Notes: generated from the sequence alone by a model not told the origin. A stretch of 64,000 nt of DNA from Rapana venosa (GCA_028751875.1 CM054165.1:26839525-26903524), one strand, 5' to 3'. Shown: positions 19,973 to 31,466, counted from the first letter of the stretch. Translations and numbers: made by a program.

Positions 19973-20530
19973 CTTACAATACAATACATACAAACATATA
20001 ATAAATACAACCAATACCAAAAAAACCAATACTAAACATATGAATACAATACAGTACAATACAACTCAAATACACACAAGACAAGACAACACAACACAAT
20101 ACGAATATGATACAATACATACACATAACAACACAAGACAAAACACACAACACAATCTGCGACTATATACAAACAACACCGCTTATCGGAAAGTAGGCTA
20201 TGGTAGATGTAACGATACAAAATTTACAATATTCACACATCTTGGCACGGATGAATAAAAAGCACCGTCCGCTTTTCCGATAATACTATTATAATATATA
20301 AAATAATAAATTTATGAATTTAACACGATTATAAATGAAAAAAAACACATGAGGTTATGATACAACATACATACATACTAATATTCTGAAAACTAATGAC
20401 GAATTTTATCGTTAAAATGGACGAAAATGTCAGACTGCCGTTATGATACAACACAATACATACAATACAATTACATACTAAAACTGAAGATCAGCAACAT
20501 TGTTCTCTGTGAAGAGGCGAAAATTCTCCC

Positions 20531-20616
20531 TAGCCGTTGAATAGCCATAAGTAGAGCGAAAGACAATAAAGGGCAAGTGGGAAGCATCATTAGTCTCTGG
20601 TCGGGAAGCTCCGGGA
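20531..20616 (+). pseudogene. tRNA-Tyr: tRNA-Tyr remnant, locus 16
   Basis: Recognisable by GTAGAGCG, GGGCAAGTGGGAAGCA and CCGGGAATTTTTTA in the right order. Boxes A and B and the anticodon arm are destroyed. Counterpart of the intact locus 3. Confidence 0.8.
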
Positions 20617-20767
20617 ATTTTTTACTTATTTTTACTTTCCAATCTATTATCTTGCATTTGTCAAACGTGATGTAAGGCATGTGGCACTTGCCTCATTGAA
20701 CGTCTGGGATTTGAATATTTTTTCTTAAATTTTTTTATCTTTGCCAAAATTATTTAATTTGTCAGTT

Positions 20768-21110
20768 TGGTGTAATACCGTCAGCGCCTGGGCTTTATAG
20801 CAGTTCATTGACTTAAACATTGAGGGGGGCAACAGCAGGTGAGAGCTGTATGAACATGACTTTCCACTCATGGAATTCCATTTACAGCTTATTCTTTGTG
20901 ATCGACTTGACTCTGACATAGAGCTTGACTACATTCCTTATGGTGCTACAGCCCGGGGGCCTGTGGCCTTTGAGATCACATCTCCACGCTAAATGCCTTA
21001 TGCACTGGGCCGAAAGCAAGTGAGAGATGTACTTGGCAACGGACTTCCACTATATCAATTCCCAAATTCGAAAACGCAGCCTCTCTCGTTTTGAGGCATC
21101 GTCGACACGA
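20768..21110 (+). mobile_element. Element R3, degraded copy
   Basis: Matches 3673-4060 (GTCAGCGCCTGGGCTTTAT, then CATGGAATTCCA) with many small deletions. Confidence 0.6.
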
Positions 21111-21664
21111 GAAACTCATCTGCATCCAGGTTCTCAGGTATATCGCACAGTTCCAGAATGTGCGTTGTGCATGCCCGAGGGGTCTGTTGGCCTTGACATA
21201 TTCCAAGGGATAACTTGCTTCCCATAAGTTCGGCTTCGACGTTAGCTCGAGATAGGATGATTACACTGTACAAGCATAACAAAACACTAGTAACACAATT
21301 TGCGCACAAATTCAAAACCACTCCGGTTTCGGAATTGAGCGTCGTATCGTCGGAACAGATGACAAAATTTACATTACTGCTACACACGGTCACTGAATGA
21401 ATAGTAAGAATATTGCTGATCTCATTATCTCAAATGGAAAGATTAAATACTACCAAAATTAAACATAGATTGAACAACACAGTACAATACAAAGATACTT
21501 CTTGTGGTAACAAATTCGCAACCTGTTTCTTTCAATAGCGGAAATACGTCACGCTGACGTTAAACACAACACAGCACAGTACAATACAATACAATACAAT
21601 ACAATACAAGTGGACAGGGTCAGCATGACATTGTTCTCTCTGAAGAGAAGCACTTTCTCCAGAT

Positions 21665-21754
21665 CCTGTGATAGCTCAGTTGGTAGAGCGGAGGACTGTA
21701 GAGGGCAAGTGGAAAGCTATCCTTAGGTCGCTGGTTCGAATCCGGCTCGCGGGA
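21665..21754 (+). tRNA. tRNA-Tyr: tRNA-Tyr(GUA), locus 17
   Basis: CCTGTGA acceptor as in locus 4; intron AGGGCAAGTGGAAAGCT; T6 terminator. It marks where clean sequence resumes. Confidence 0.93.
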
Positions 21755-21788
21755 ATTTTTTAGATTTTATTTAATTTTAAAAATTATT

Positions 21789-22030
21789 CATTTATTTATT
21801 AATTAATTTATTATTTATTTATTTATTTATACCACTTTAAGTCACGCAGATTTCTCTGCGTGAAATTCGGGCTGCTCTCCCCGGGGAGAGCACGTCGCCA
21901 CAAGAGCAGCGCCACCCATTTTTTCCCCTTTTTTCCTGTCTGTAACAGTATTTGTTTCCCTATCAGAGGGACAACTCTCTTGTTGCCGTGGGTTCTTTTA
22001 CGTGCGCTAAATAATTATGTGCAACACTCG

Positions 22031-22061
<31 letters not shown>

Positions 22062-22200
22062 TAGCGCCCATACCACCACTCATGATCTAATGGATGGGAG
22101 AAAAGTTTCGGGTCCAAACGGGATACGAACCACCGCACACTTCCGACCCGGACTTTTCCTCTTTCTAGACAGGCGCGTTACCTCTAGACCACTGATCCAC
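21789..22200 (-). mobile_element. Full-length SINE-1, inverted, duplicate
   Basis: Same insertion as 4833-5243, carried by the segmental duplication. It keeps CCCCGGGG where the other copy has CCCGGG. Confidence 0.85.
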
Positions 22201-22390
22201 CTATATTTGCACTTTGTCAAATATTGATGTAAGACATGCGTCAACGCGTACATTAAAACGTTGTGAATTTCAAAAATATTTTTCATTTCAAGAATTATTT
22301 ACTTTCTCCGTTATTGGTGTAAGCTAAGTGTCAATGCCTACATTAAAACGTTGTTATGTATTGGAATGTTATGTTGATAATACCATGAAA

Positions 22391-22748
22391 AGGTTGGGTT
22401 GGAAGTGTGGAGTGGTTCGATCCCTGTTTGAGCCCCAATATCCCCACCCCCCACCATCCATTAGACCACGGGTGGTGGTCTGGGTGCTAGTCTTTCAGAT
22501 GAGACGATAAACCGAGTTCCTGTGTGTTACACAAAATGATTTAGCCCGCGTAAAAGAACCCACGGTTACAAGAGAGTTGTCCCTGGGAAACTTTTGTAGA
22601 GAAAAAGCCACTCTGATAGGAAATCAAGTACAGTTGCAGACAGGAAAAGAAACTAATGGATGGCGCTGCTCTTGTGCCCACGGGCTCTCCCTGGGGAGAG
22701 CAGCCCAAAAACTCATGCAGAGAAATCTGCCGTGACTTAAGTAGTATA
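22391..22748 (+). mobile_element. SINE-1 body (unit 17)
   Basis: Counterpart of 5435-5792. Confidence 0.8.
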
Positions 22749-22906
22749 GGCCTACAAAACAATACAGTACAATACAATATAATATAATACAACACAATAC
22801 AATACAACACAATAGAAAACAATATGGTACAATACAACACAATACGATATGATACAATACAACACAGTACAACTCAACAAGACAAGACAACACAATACAA
22901 CACAAT

Positions 22907-23212
22907 CTTGCACACATGTTAAAACCCGTCCCGCTTTTCGGGAAGAGTAGGCCATTGTGTACCGATGTGAACAGATGACCAAACTTACAATACTGCATAC
23001 ACACGGGGACTGATTGAAAAAAAACCCACTTCCATTATCCTCCATATAAAGATTTTTAAAAAACCAATATGATATGATACAACACAGTACAATACAATAC
23101 AATACAATACAATACAATACAATACAATACAATACAATACTTCTTCTTGGAACGCTCAGACAACAGCTGTTGTTTGTCTGTTATATGAGCGAAAATGCGT
23201 TACGCTGCGTTT
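22907..23212 (+). repeat. B module with AATAC run, unit 17
   Basis: Counterpart of 5950-6257; the pure AATAC run is at about 23089-23140. Confidence 0.75.
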
Positions 23213-23294
23213 AATACAACACAATACAGTACAATACAAGTGGGCTGGGTCAGCATATCATTGTTCTCTCTGAAGAGAAGCACTTTCTCCAGAT

Positions 23295-23384
23295 CCCGTG
23301 ATAGCTCAGTTGGTAGAGCGGAGGACTGTAGAGGGCAAGTGGAAAGCTATTTTTAGGTCGCTGGTTCGAATCCGGCTCGCGGGA
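23295..23384 (+). tRNA. tRNA-Tyr: tRNA-Tyr(GUA), locus 18, with internal T5
   Basis: Same TTTTT in the anticodon stem as locus 5, but the intron is AGGGCAAGTGGAAAGCT (G at position 11, where locus 5 has C). The two copies have therefore changed, or been partly converted, since duplication. Confidence 0.85.
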
Positions 23385-23633
23385 ATTTTTTTATTTTATG
23401 TTTGTAATTTTAAATTTATTTCTCTTTGCACTTTGTCAAATATTGATGTAAGACATGTGTCATTGCCTACATTAAAACGTTGTGGATTTGAAAAAAATAT
23501 TTTTTCATTTAAAAAATAATTTATCTTTGCGCATAAGGTATTTACTTTGTCAGTTATTGATGTAAGCTAAGTGTCAATGCCTACATTAAAACGTTGTTAT
23601 GTTTTGGAATGTCATGTTAATATTCGCATGAAA

Positions 23634-23995
23634 GGGTTGGGTTGGGTTGGGTTGGGTTGGAAGTGTGGGGTGGTCCCCGTTTGGGCCAGAAGTCCTCTCC
23701 ACCCCCTCCTCCCGCATCCATTAGAGCATTAATGGTCTGGGTGCTAGTCTTTTGGAAGAGAAGATAAACCGAGGTCCCGTGTGTTGCACAAAATTATTTA
23801 GCGCACGTAAAAAAACCCCAGGACAATAAGAGAGTTGTCCCTTGCAAAATTCTCTAGAAAAACGCCACTCTGATAAGAAATGACATATAGTTGAAGACAG
23901 AAAAAGGGTGGCGCTGCTCTTGTGGTGATGCCTTCTCCATGGGAAAGCAGCCCAAATTTCACTCGGGGAAATCTGCCGTATCTTAGAATGGTGTA
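23634..23995 (+). mobile_element. SINE-1 body (unit 18)
   Basis: Counterpart of 6678-7038, with four GGGTT repeats. Confidence 0.82.
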
Positions 23996-24004
23996 CAATA
24001 CAAT

Positions 24005-25044
24005 CACTCACTCACTCATCCCTTGGTCGGGACGACCGTTGGGGTACCTGCACGGAAGCTGCAAGTGGACCGCCAAATGGTTCTGTCCTGGGCTGCTTTC
24101 AGGAGGTTTGGTACAGTGAGGCCGGTCCACTCCTTGATGTTGGATATCCAGCTTTTGCGTGGTCGTCCCTGCCTCCTTGCTCCTTCCACCATTCCCTGCA
24201 GGACTGTCTTTGACAGGCTGTTATGCCTTGTTGTGTGGCCAAACCATTTCAGTTTCCTCCGTTTGACTGTATCTAGCAATGGTTCTTGTTTGCCAGCCAG
24301 TGCCTCGATCTGCTGCCAGACGTAGTCATTGGTTTTACGGTCTCTGTAGGTGATGTTCAGGATCCGCCTGAGGCACTTCATCTCAAAGGCTTGAATTCGA
24401 CGTTCTAGATCGGCAGTAAGTGTCCATGCTTCACAGCTGTACAAGGCAATGGATGTGACGAGTGCCTTGTAGTCTGACCTTAGTGTGGGTTCTGATGTTG
24501 TGGTTTCTCCACACTTTCGCCAGCTTAGTCATGGAGGAGAGTGCCACAGCAAGTCTGATCTTCACCTCTTGTGTGCTCGTATCTTCTTTGGTGACGACTG
24601 CTCCAAGGTACTTGAAAGTTTCTACCTCCTCTAGTGTCTCGCCACTCATCTTGATGCTGGTGGGAGTGGTTGGTGTAGTACTGTTCACTAGGATCTTGCT
24701 CTTTTCCGTGCTGATCTCCATACCGTGGGCATTGGCTGATGTTTCCAGTCTGGTGGTGAGATCCTGGAGTTCTTCTTCACTGCGGCCCATGAGATCGATA
24801 TCGTCTGCGAATCGAAGATTGCAGACTGGCCTTCCTCCTATTGTGATTGTGGTCTTGAAGTCAAGGAGGGCCTCCTGCATGATGTTCTCCAGGAACACGT
24901 TGAAAAGAACGGGGGATAGCGGGCAGCCTTGTCGAACTCCAACTGAAGTCCGGAAGAACTCCCCGATTTCTCCACCCATGAGGACTGCACTGTGGGAGCT
25001 GTCATACAGCGCCTGGATGACTTGAATCAGGTCCTCGTCGAATA
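24005..25044 (-). mobile_element. LINE-A, copy 2
   Basis: Same insertion as 7049-8088 at the same position in the unit, so it was duplicated with the array rather than by retrotransposition. Only a handful of base differences are visible. Confidence 0.88.
24014..25044 (-). pseudogene. Reverse transcriptase fragment of LINE-A copy 2
   Basis: Catalytic FADD frame (25044-24431), then a frameshift near 24435-24445 into the C-terminal frame that runs to 24016. The C-terminus stays open past AAQDRTIW to PTVVPTKG, unlike copy 1. The frameshift is shared with copy 1 and so is older than the duplication. Confidence 0.85.
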
Positions 25045-25062
25045 AAAATACAATACAATATG

Positions 25063-25174
25063 TAGACAGGAAAAGAAAGAATGGGTGGCGCTATTCTTGT
25101 GACAACGAGCTCTTCCCAGGAAGAGCAGCCCGAATTCCATGCAGAGATATCTGCTGTGACTTTAAGTGGTGTAG
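25063..25174 (+). mobile_element. SINE-1 3' fragment (unit 18)
   Basis: Counterpart of 8106-8218. Confidence 0.78.
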
Positions 25175-25347
25175 GCCTGCAATACAATACAGTACAGTAC
25201 AATATCATAAATACAACACAACACAATACAACAGATACTATGCAGTAAAACTCAACAACACAAGACAGGACAATACACAACAACACTATACGATATGATA
25301 CAACACAGTACAACACAACAAGACAAGACAAAACACTAGAACACAAT

Positions 25348-25726
25348 CTTGTGCACATGTTAAAACCCGTCCCGTTTTTCGGAAGAGTAGGCCGTTGCGT
25401 ACCAATGGGAACAGATGACAAAATTTACAATACTGCATACACACGGGCACTGGAGGAAAAGAAATGCACATGAGTTGCTTAGTCCATTATCCTCAGAATA
25501 AAAGTTTAAAATAAATAACAAATTAATCAATAGGATATGATACAACACAGTACAATACAATACAACACAGTACAATACAATACAACACAGTACAATACAA
25601 TACAACACAGTACAATACAATACAATACAATACAGTACAATACAATACAATACTTCTTTGTGGAACGCTCAGACAGCAACTATTATTGTCTGTTGTATGA
25701 GCGAAAATGCGTCACACTGCCGATTA
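25348..25726 (+). repeat. B module with expanded AATAC/AACAC run, unit 18
   Basis: The pentamer run between the SINE-2 part and the box is about 45 bp longer than in unit 5, a recent length change between duplicates. Confidence 0.75.
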
Positions 25727-25813
25727 ATACAACACAGTACAGTACAATACAATACAAGTGGACTGGGGTCAGCATGACATTGTTCTCTATGAAGAGAAGC
25801 ACTTTCTCCAGAT

Positions 25814-25903
25814 CCCGTGATAGCTCAGTTGGTAGAGCGGAGGACTGTAGATGGCAAGTGCAAAGCAATCCTTAGGTCGCTAGTTCGAATCCGGCTCGCG
25901 GGA
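25814..25903 (+). tRNA. tRNA-Tyr: tRNA-Tyr(GUA), locus 19, box B mutated
   Basis: Shares A52 (GCTAGTTCG) with locus 6. Private intron ATGGCAAGTGCAAAGCA. T7 terminator. Confidence 0.88.
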
Positions 25904-26150
25904 ATTTTTTTATTTTATTTTTGTGATTTTAAATTTATTTATCTTTGCACTTTGTCAAATATTGATGTAAGACATGTGTCATTGCCTACATTAAAACGTT
26001 GTGGATTTAAAAAATATTTTTTCATTTAAAAAATAATTTATCTTTGCGCATAAGGTATTTACTTTGTCAGTTATTGATGTAAGCTAAGTGTCAATGCCTA
26101 CATTAAAACGTTGTTATGTTTTGGAATGTCATGTTAATATTCGCATGAAA

Positions 26151-26512
26151 GGGTTGGGTTGGGTTGGGTTGGAAGTGTGGGGTGGTCCCCGTTTGGGCCA
26201 GAAGTCCTCTCCACCCCCTCCTCCCGCATCCATTAGAGCATTAATGGTCTGGGTGCTAGTCTTTTGGAAGAGAAGATAAACCGAGGTCCCGCGTGTTACA
26301 CAAAAATTATTCAGCACACGTAAGAAAAAATACCTAGGGCAACAAGAGAGTTGTCCCTTGCAAAATTCTCTATAAAAAAAAGCCACTCTGATAAGGAATG
26401 ACATACAGTTGAAGACAGAAAATCGGTGGCGCTGCTCTTGTGACAATACATTCTCCTAGGGAAAGCAGCCCGAATTTCATGCAGGGAAATCTGCAGTATC
26501 TTAGAATGGTGT
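26151..26512 (+). mobile_element. SINE-1 body (unit 19)
   Basis: Counterpart of 9151-9510. Confidence 0.8.
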
Positions 26513-26570
26513 ACAATACAATGCAATACACTATAATACAATACAATGCAACAAAATACAATACAATATG

Positions 26571-26681
26571 TAGACAGGAAAAGAAAGAATGGGTGGCGCT
26601 ATTCTTGTGACAACGAGCTCTTCCCGGGGAGAGCAGCCCAAATTCCATGCAGAGAAATCTGCCGTGACTTAAAGTGGTGTA
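26571..26681 (+). mobile_element. SINE-1 3' fragment (unit 19)
   Basis: Counterpart of 9569-9682. Confidence 0.78.
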
Positions 26682-26876
26682 GGCCTGCAATACAATACAG
26701 TACAATACAATATCATAAATACAACACAACACAATACAACACAATACAAAACAATACGATACAGTACAGTACAACTCAACAACACAAGACAGGACAACAC
26801 ATAACAACACAATACGATATGATACAATACAACACAGTACAACACAACAAGACAAGACAACACACTTCAAGACAAT

Positions 26877-27073
26877 CTTGCGCACACCTTAAAATCCGTT
26901 CCGCTTTTCGGAAGAGTAGGCCATTGTGTGCTGGTGGGAACAGATGAAAAAATTTACAATACTGCATACACACAGACACTGGATGAAAAGAAAGCACATG
27001 AGTGCTTAGTCCATTATCCTCGAAATAAAAGATTAGTCTGTTATATGGGCGAAAACGCGTTACGCTGCCGTTT
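26877..27073 (+). repeat. Shortened B module, unit 19
   Basis: Same internal deletion as 9876-10072. Confidence 0.75.
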
Positions 27074-27172
27074 AATACAAAACAATACAGTACAATACAA
27101 ATTACAATACAATACAAGTGGTCAGGGTCAGCATATCATTGTTCTCTCTGAAGAGAAGCACTTTCTCCAGAT

Positions 27173-27262
27173 CCCGTGATAGCTCAGTTGGTAGAGCGGA
27201 GGACTGTAGAGGGCAAGTGCAAAGCTATCCTTAGGTCGCTGGTTCGAATCCGGCTCGCGGGA
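27173..27262 (+). tRNA. tRNA-Tyr: tRNA-Tyr(GUA), locus 20
   Basis: Intact; intron AGGGCAAGTGCAAAGCT; T9 terminator. The 3' flank differs at once from that of its counterpart, locus 7. Confidence 0.94.
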
Positions 27263-27441
27263 ATTTTTTTTTATAGGATTTTTTTATTTGTAAAAATTAT
27301 TTATCTTCGCACTTTGTCAAATATGAATGTAAGACATGTGCCATTGCCTACATTAAAACGTTGTGAATTTTTAAAATTTTTCATTAAAAAAATTATTTAT
27401 CTTTGTGCATAGGCTATTTATTTACTTTGTCAGTTATTGAT

Positions 27442-27730
27442 GGGATAGCTCAGTGGTCGGAGCACTCGCTTTCCCCCAGCCAAGTTAAGCAGCGTCGAGC
27501 GTGGTTACCACTCGGATGGGTGACCGTTTGCGCGCCTTGGCTTCAGTACAGTTCCCCCAGTTCACCCAGCTGTAAATGGGTACCTGCCCTCTTTAGGGTC
27601 AGGGAAGGTAAAGCAGCGAGGGAGAGGAGATGGGCGCCACCCTCAATATGCTGGCCCTAGAGAAGTGAGGTCTCTGACGCCTCGCTCCCCTACGACCTTA
27701 TAGGTTATGGGACTCCTTTACCTTTACCTT
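27442..27730 (+). mobile_element. Chimeric tRNA/5S-headed SINE, complete copy
   Basis: Starts GGGATAGCTCAGTGGTCGG (tRNA-like A box, about 27443-27465). From 27482 it reads AAGTTAAGCAGCGTCG, then CGGATGGGTGACCG by about 27527, matching 5S box A and box C. A ~200-bp unique body follows, ending in a TTTACC-type tail (CCTTTACCTTTACCTT). It replaces a few bases of the second spacer half, without a clear target duplication. Same family as 1-163. Confidence 0.78.
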
Positions 27731-27798
27731 AAGTGTCAATGCCTACATTAAAACATTTTTATGTTTTGGAATGTTATGTTGATATTGGCATGAAAGAG

Positions 27799-28157
27799 TT
27801 GGGTTGGGTTGGGTCAGAAGTGTGCGGTGGTTTGATCCCCGTTTGGGCCAGAATTTCACTCCCCCCGCCTTATCCATTAGACCGCGAGTGGTCTGGGTGC
27901 TAGTCTTTCGGAAGAGAATATAAACCGAGGTCCCGCGTGTTACACAAAAATTATTTAGCGCACGTAAAAATAAATACCCAGGGCAACAAGAGAATTGTCC
28001 CTTGCAAAATTCTATAGAAAAAAGCTACTCTGATAAGGAATGAAATACAGTTGAAGACAGAAAATGGGTGGCACTGCTCTTGTGGCAACGCATTCTCCCA
28101 GGGGAAAGCAGCCCAAATTTCACGCGGGGAAATCTGCCATATCTTAGAATGGTGTAC
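27799..28157 (+). mobile_element. SINE-1 body (unit 20)
   Basis: 'b' subtype with (GGGTT)2 entry. Confidence 0.8.
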
Positions 28158-28226
28158 AATACAATGCAATACAATACAATATAATACAATACAACGCAAC
28201 ACAACAGAATACAAAAAATACAATAT

Positions 28227-28338
28227 GCAGGGAAAAAAAAGAAAAGGGTGGCGCTGTTCTTGTGGTGACGAACTCTCCCTGGGGAGAGCAGCCGGAATTC
28301 CATGCAGAGAAATCTGCCATGACTTTAAGTGGTGTAGG
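28227..28338 (+). mobile_element. SINE-1 3' fragment (unit 20)
   Basis: Standard ~110-bp fragment; GACTTTAAGTGGTGTAGG end. Confidence 0.77.
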
Positions 28339-28521
28339 CCTGCAATACAATACAGTACAATACAATATCATAAATACAACACAATACAACACAATACAAA
28401 ACAGTACGATACAATACAGTACAATACAACTCAACAACACAAGACAGGAAACGCACAACACAATAGGTTATGATAGAAATACAACATAGTACAACACAAG
28501 ACAAAACATTACAACACAATC

Positions 28522-28579
28522 AGTAGAGGGCAAGTGGAAAGCAATCCTTAGGTCGCTGGTTCGAATCCGGCTCGCGGCA
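28522..28579 (+). pseudogene. tRNA-Tyr: tRNA-Tyr 3' half only, locus 21
   Basis: A deletion joins satellite (ACAACACAATC) to AGTAGAGGGCAAGTGG, removing the B module, the 5' flank and the 5' half of the tRNA up to the anticodon. Intron, T arm and box B survive, and position 72 is C. It lacks box A and cannot be a tRNA gene. Confidence 0.9.
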
Positions 28580-28825
28580 ATTTTTTTGTTTTATTTTTTT
28601 AATTTTCAAAATTATTTATCTTTGCACTTTGTCAAATATTGATGTCGGACATGTGTCAACGCGTACATTAAAACGTTGTTGATTTTAGACATATTTTTTC
28701 ATTAAAAAAATTATTTATCTTTGCGCATAAGCTACTTACTTTGTCAGTTATTGATGTCAGTTAAATGCCAATACCTACATTAAAACATTATGTTTTGGAA
28801 CGTTATGTTGATAATACCATGATAA

Positions 28826-29190
28826 GGTTGGGTTGGATCGGAAGTGCGCAGTGGTTTGATCCCTGTTTGAGCCAGAATATCACCCCCCACCCCCACCCAT
28901 TAGACCACGGTAGGTGGTCTGGGTGCTAGTCTTTCGGATGAGACAATAAACCGAAGTCCTGTGTGTTACACAAAATTATTTAGCACATGTAAAAGAACAC
29001 AAGGCTACAAGAGAGTCGTCCCACAAAATTGTATAGAAAAAAGCCACTCTGACAGGGAAATAAGTACAGTTCAAGTCAGGAAAAGAAAAAAAACTAAAGG
29101 GTGGCGCTTCTCTTGTGGCGATGCGCTTTCCCTAGGGAGAGCAGCCCGAATTTCAGTCAGAGAAATCTGCCGTGACTTAAAGAGGTATAC
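28826..29190 (+). mobile_element. SINE-1 body (unit 21)
   Basis: Headless copy ending GACTTAAAGAGGTATA. Confidence 0.8.
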
Positions 29191-29486
29191 AATACACATC
29201 AATACAATACAATACAAAACAATACAACGCAATGCAACACAACACAATACATCACAACACAACACAATACAACACAATATAATAAAACACAACACAAAGC
29301 AATATAACACAGTACAATACAACACATGATACAATACAGTACAACACAATACAACACAACACAGTACAAGACAGTACAATACAACACACATACAAGACAA
29401 CACAATGCACTACAATACAAGGACTGATAAGAGACTGGGGTCAGTATTATCATTGTTCTCTCTGAAGAGAAGCACTTTCTCCAGAT

Positions 29487-29576
29487 CCCGTGATAGCTCA
29501 GTTGGTAGAGCGGAGGACTGTAGAGGGCAAGTGCAAAGCTATCCTTAGGTCGCTGGTTCGAATCCGGCTCGCGGGA
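29487..29576 (+). tRNA. tRNA-Tyr: tRNA-Tyr(GUA), locus 22
   Basis: Intact; intron AGGGCAAGTGCAAAGCT; ~16-T run as in locus 10, whose downstream unit it duplicates. Confidence 0.94.
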
Positions 29577-29824
29577 ATTTTTTTTTTTTTTTTTAAATTC
29601 TGAAAATTATTTATCTTTGCACTATGTCATATATTGATGTAAGACATGTGTCAATGCCTACATTAAAACGTTGGGATCAAAAAAATATTTTTTTTATTTT
29701 TCAAAAATTATTCATCTTTGCGCATAGGCTATTTACTTTGTGAGTTATTGACGTCAGCTAAGTGTCAATGCCTACATTAAAACGTTGTTATGTTTTGGAA
29801 TGTTATGTTGATAATGGCATGAAA

Positions 29825-30190
29825 GGGTTGGGTTGGGTCGGAAGTGTGCGGTGGTTTGATCCCTGTTTGAACCAGAATATCACCCCCCACCCACACCCAT
29901 TAGACCACGATAGGTGTTCTGGGTGCTAGTCTTTCGGATTAGACAATAAACTGAAGTCCTCCTGTGTTACACAAAATTATTTAGCGCACGTAAAAGAACG
30001 CACGGCTACAAGAGAGTCGTCCCTGCACAATTTTATAGAAAAAAGCCACTCTGACAGGATAATAAGTACAGTTCAAGTCAGGAAAAGAAAAAACTAATGT
30101 GTGGCGCTGCTCTTGTGGCGACGCCCTCTCCCCTGGGAGAGCAGCCCGAATTTCAGGCAGAGAAATCTGCTGTGACTTAAAGAGGTATAC
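29825..30190 (+). mobile_element. SINE-1 body (unit 22)
   Basis: Third near-identical member of the 13554 / 14647 group. Confidence 0.82.
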
Positions 30191-30286
30191 AATACACATC
30201 AATATAATACAAAACAAAACAATACAACGCAATGCAACACAACACAATACATAACAACACAACAGAATACAACACAATATAATAAA

Positions 30287-30363
30287 ACACGACACACTGT
30301 TCACTGTTCACATAAGCTTTTCGCATAAGCTAAGGAACGTAACGTAAAACACGACACAATGCA
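30287..30363 (+). repeat. ~62-bp insertion, unit 22 copy
   Basis: Same segment as at 14012 and 15111, in the same place in the satellite. Confidence 0.6.
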
Positions 30364-30584
30364 ATAAAACACAACATGGTACAATACAACACAACACATG
30401 ATACAACACAATACAACACAACACATGATCCAATACAGTACAACACAATACAACACAACACAGTACAAGACAGTACAATACAACACGCATACAATACAAC
30501 ACAATACACTACAATACAAGGACTGATAAGAGACTGGGGTCAGCATGACATTGTTCTCTCTGAAGAGAAGCACTTTCTCCAGAT

Positions 30585-30674
30585 CCCGTGATAGCTCAGT
30601 TGGTAGAGCGGAGGACTGTAGAGGGCAAGTGGAAAGCTATCCTTAGGTCGCTGGTTCGAATCCGGCTCGCGGGA
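30585..30674 (+). tRNA. tRNA-Tyr: tRNA-Tyr(GUA), locus 23
   Basis: Intact; intron AGGGCAAGTGGAAAGCT; T11 after AAG. Confidence 0.94.
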
Positions 30675-30924
30675 AGTTTTTTTTTTTAATTTTTAATTTT
30701 AAAAATTATTTATCTTTGCACTTTGTCAAATATTGATGTAAGACATTTGTCATTGCCTACATTAAAATGTTGTGGACTTAAACAAATATTTTTTCATTTA
30801 AAAAATTGTTTATCTTTGCGCATAGGCTATTTACTTTGTCAGTTATTGATGTAAGCTAAGTGTCAATGCCTACATTAAAACGTTGTTATGTTTTGGAATG
30901 TTATGTTGATATTGGCATGAAAAG

Positions 30925-31269
30925 CTTGGGCTGGGTTGGGTCAGAAGTGTGCGGTGGTTTGATCCCTGTTTTGGCCCAAAACTTGTCTACCATCCATTAG
31001 GCCATGAATGGTGGTCTGGATGCTAGTCTTTCGGATGAGGAGATCCCGTGATACCCAAAATTATTTAGCTCACGTAAAAGAACCCACGGCTACAAGAGAG
31101 TTGTCCCTGGCAAAATTGTGTGGAAAAAGCCACTCTGATAGCAAATCAAAATGATTTAGACAGGGAAAGAAAAACAATGGGTGGCGCTGCTCTTGTGGTG
31201 ACGTGTTCTCCCCAGGGAGAGCAGCCCGAATTTCACACAGAGAAATCTTCCGTGACTTAAAGTGGTATA
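30925..31269 (+). mobile_element. SINE-1 body (unit 23), core-deleted subtype
   Basis: G block reads CTTGGGCTGGGTTGGG; core GGATGAGGAGATCCCGTG. Duplicate at 38888. Confidence 0.8.
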
Positions 31270-31466
31270 GTCCTACAATACAATACAGTACAATACAATA
31301 TAATAAATACAACACAATACAACACAACACAATGCAAAACAATATGATACAATACAGTACAATACAACTCAACAACACAAGACATGACAACACACAACAC
31401 AATATGATATGATACAATACAACACAGTACAACACAACAAGACAAGACAACACACTACAACCCAAT

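Larger units (their letters stand above)
19920..21590 (+). other. Sharply bounded indel-rich stretch
   Basis: Aligns by eye to 2750-4640 but with frequent 1-3 base losses and some substitutions (for example CAGGAGCACCCGATTC where the partner has CAGGGGAGAGCAGCCCGAATTC with changes). It contains degraded versions of the B module (about 20155-20441), locus 16, R3 (about 20768-21110), minisatellite remnants and a second B module (about 21299-21565). The duplicate flanks on both sides are nearly clean. Confidence 0.7.
18075..27262 (+). repeat. Segmental duplicate of 560-10261
   Basis: Seven consecutive units repeat in the same order with the same private features: T3 in locus 4/17, internal T5 in 5/18, A52 in 6/19, inverted SINE-1, LINE-A, shortened B module. 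Apart from the extra SINE at 1511-1850 and the degraded stretch at 19920-21590, differences are sparse. The right edge of identity is the 3' end of a tRNA gene. Confidence 0.88.
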
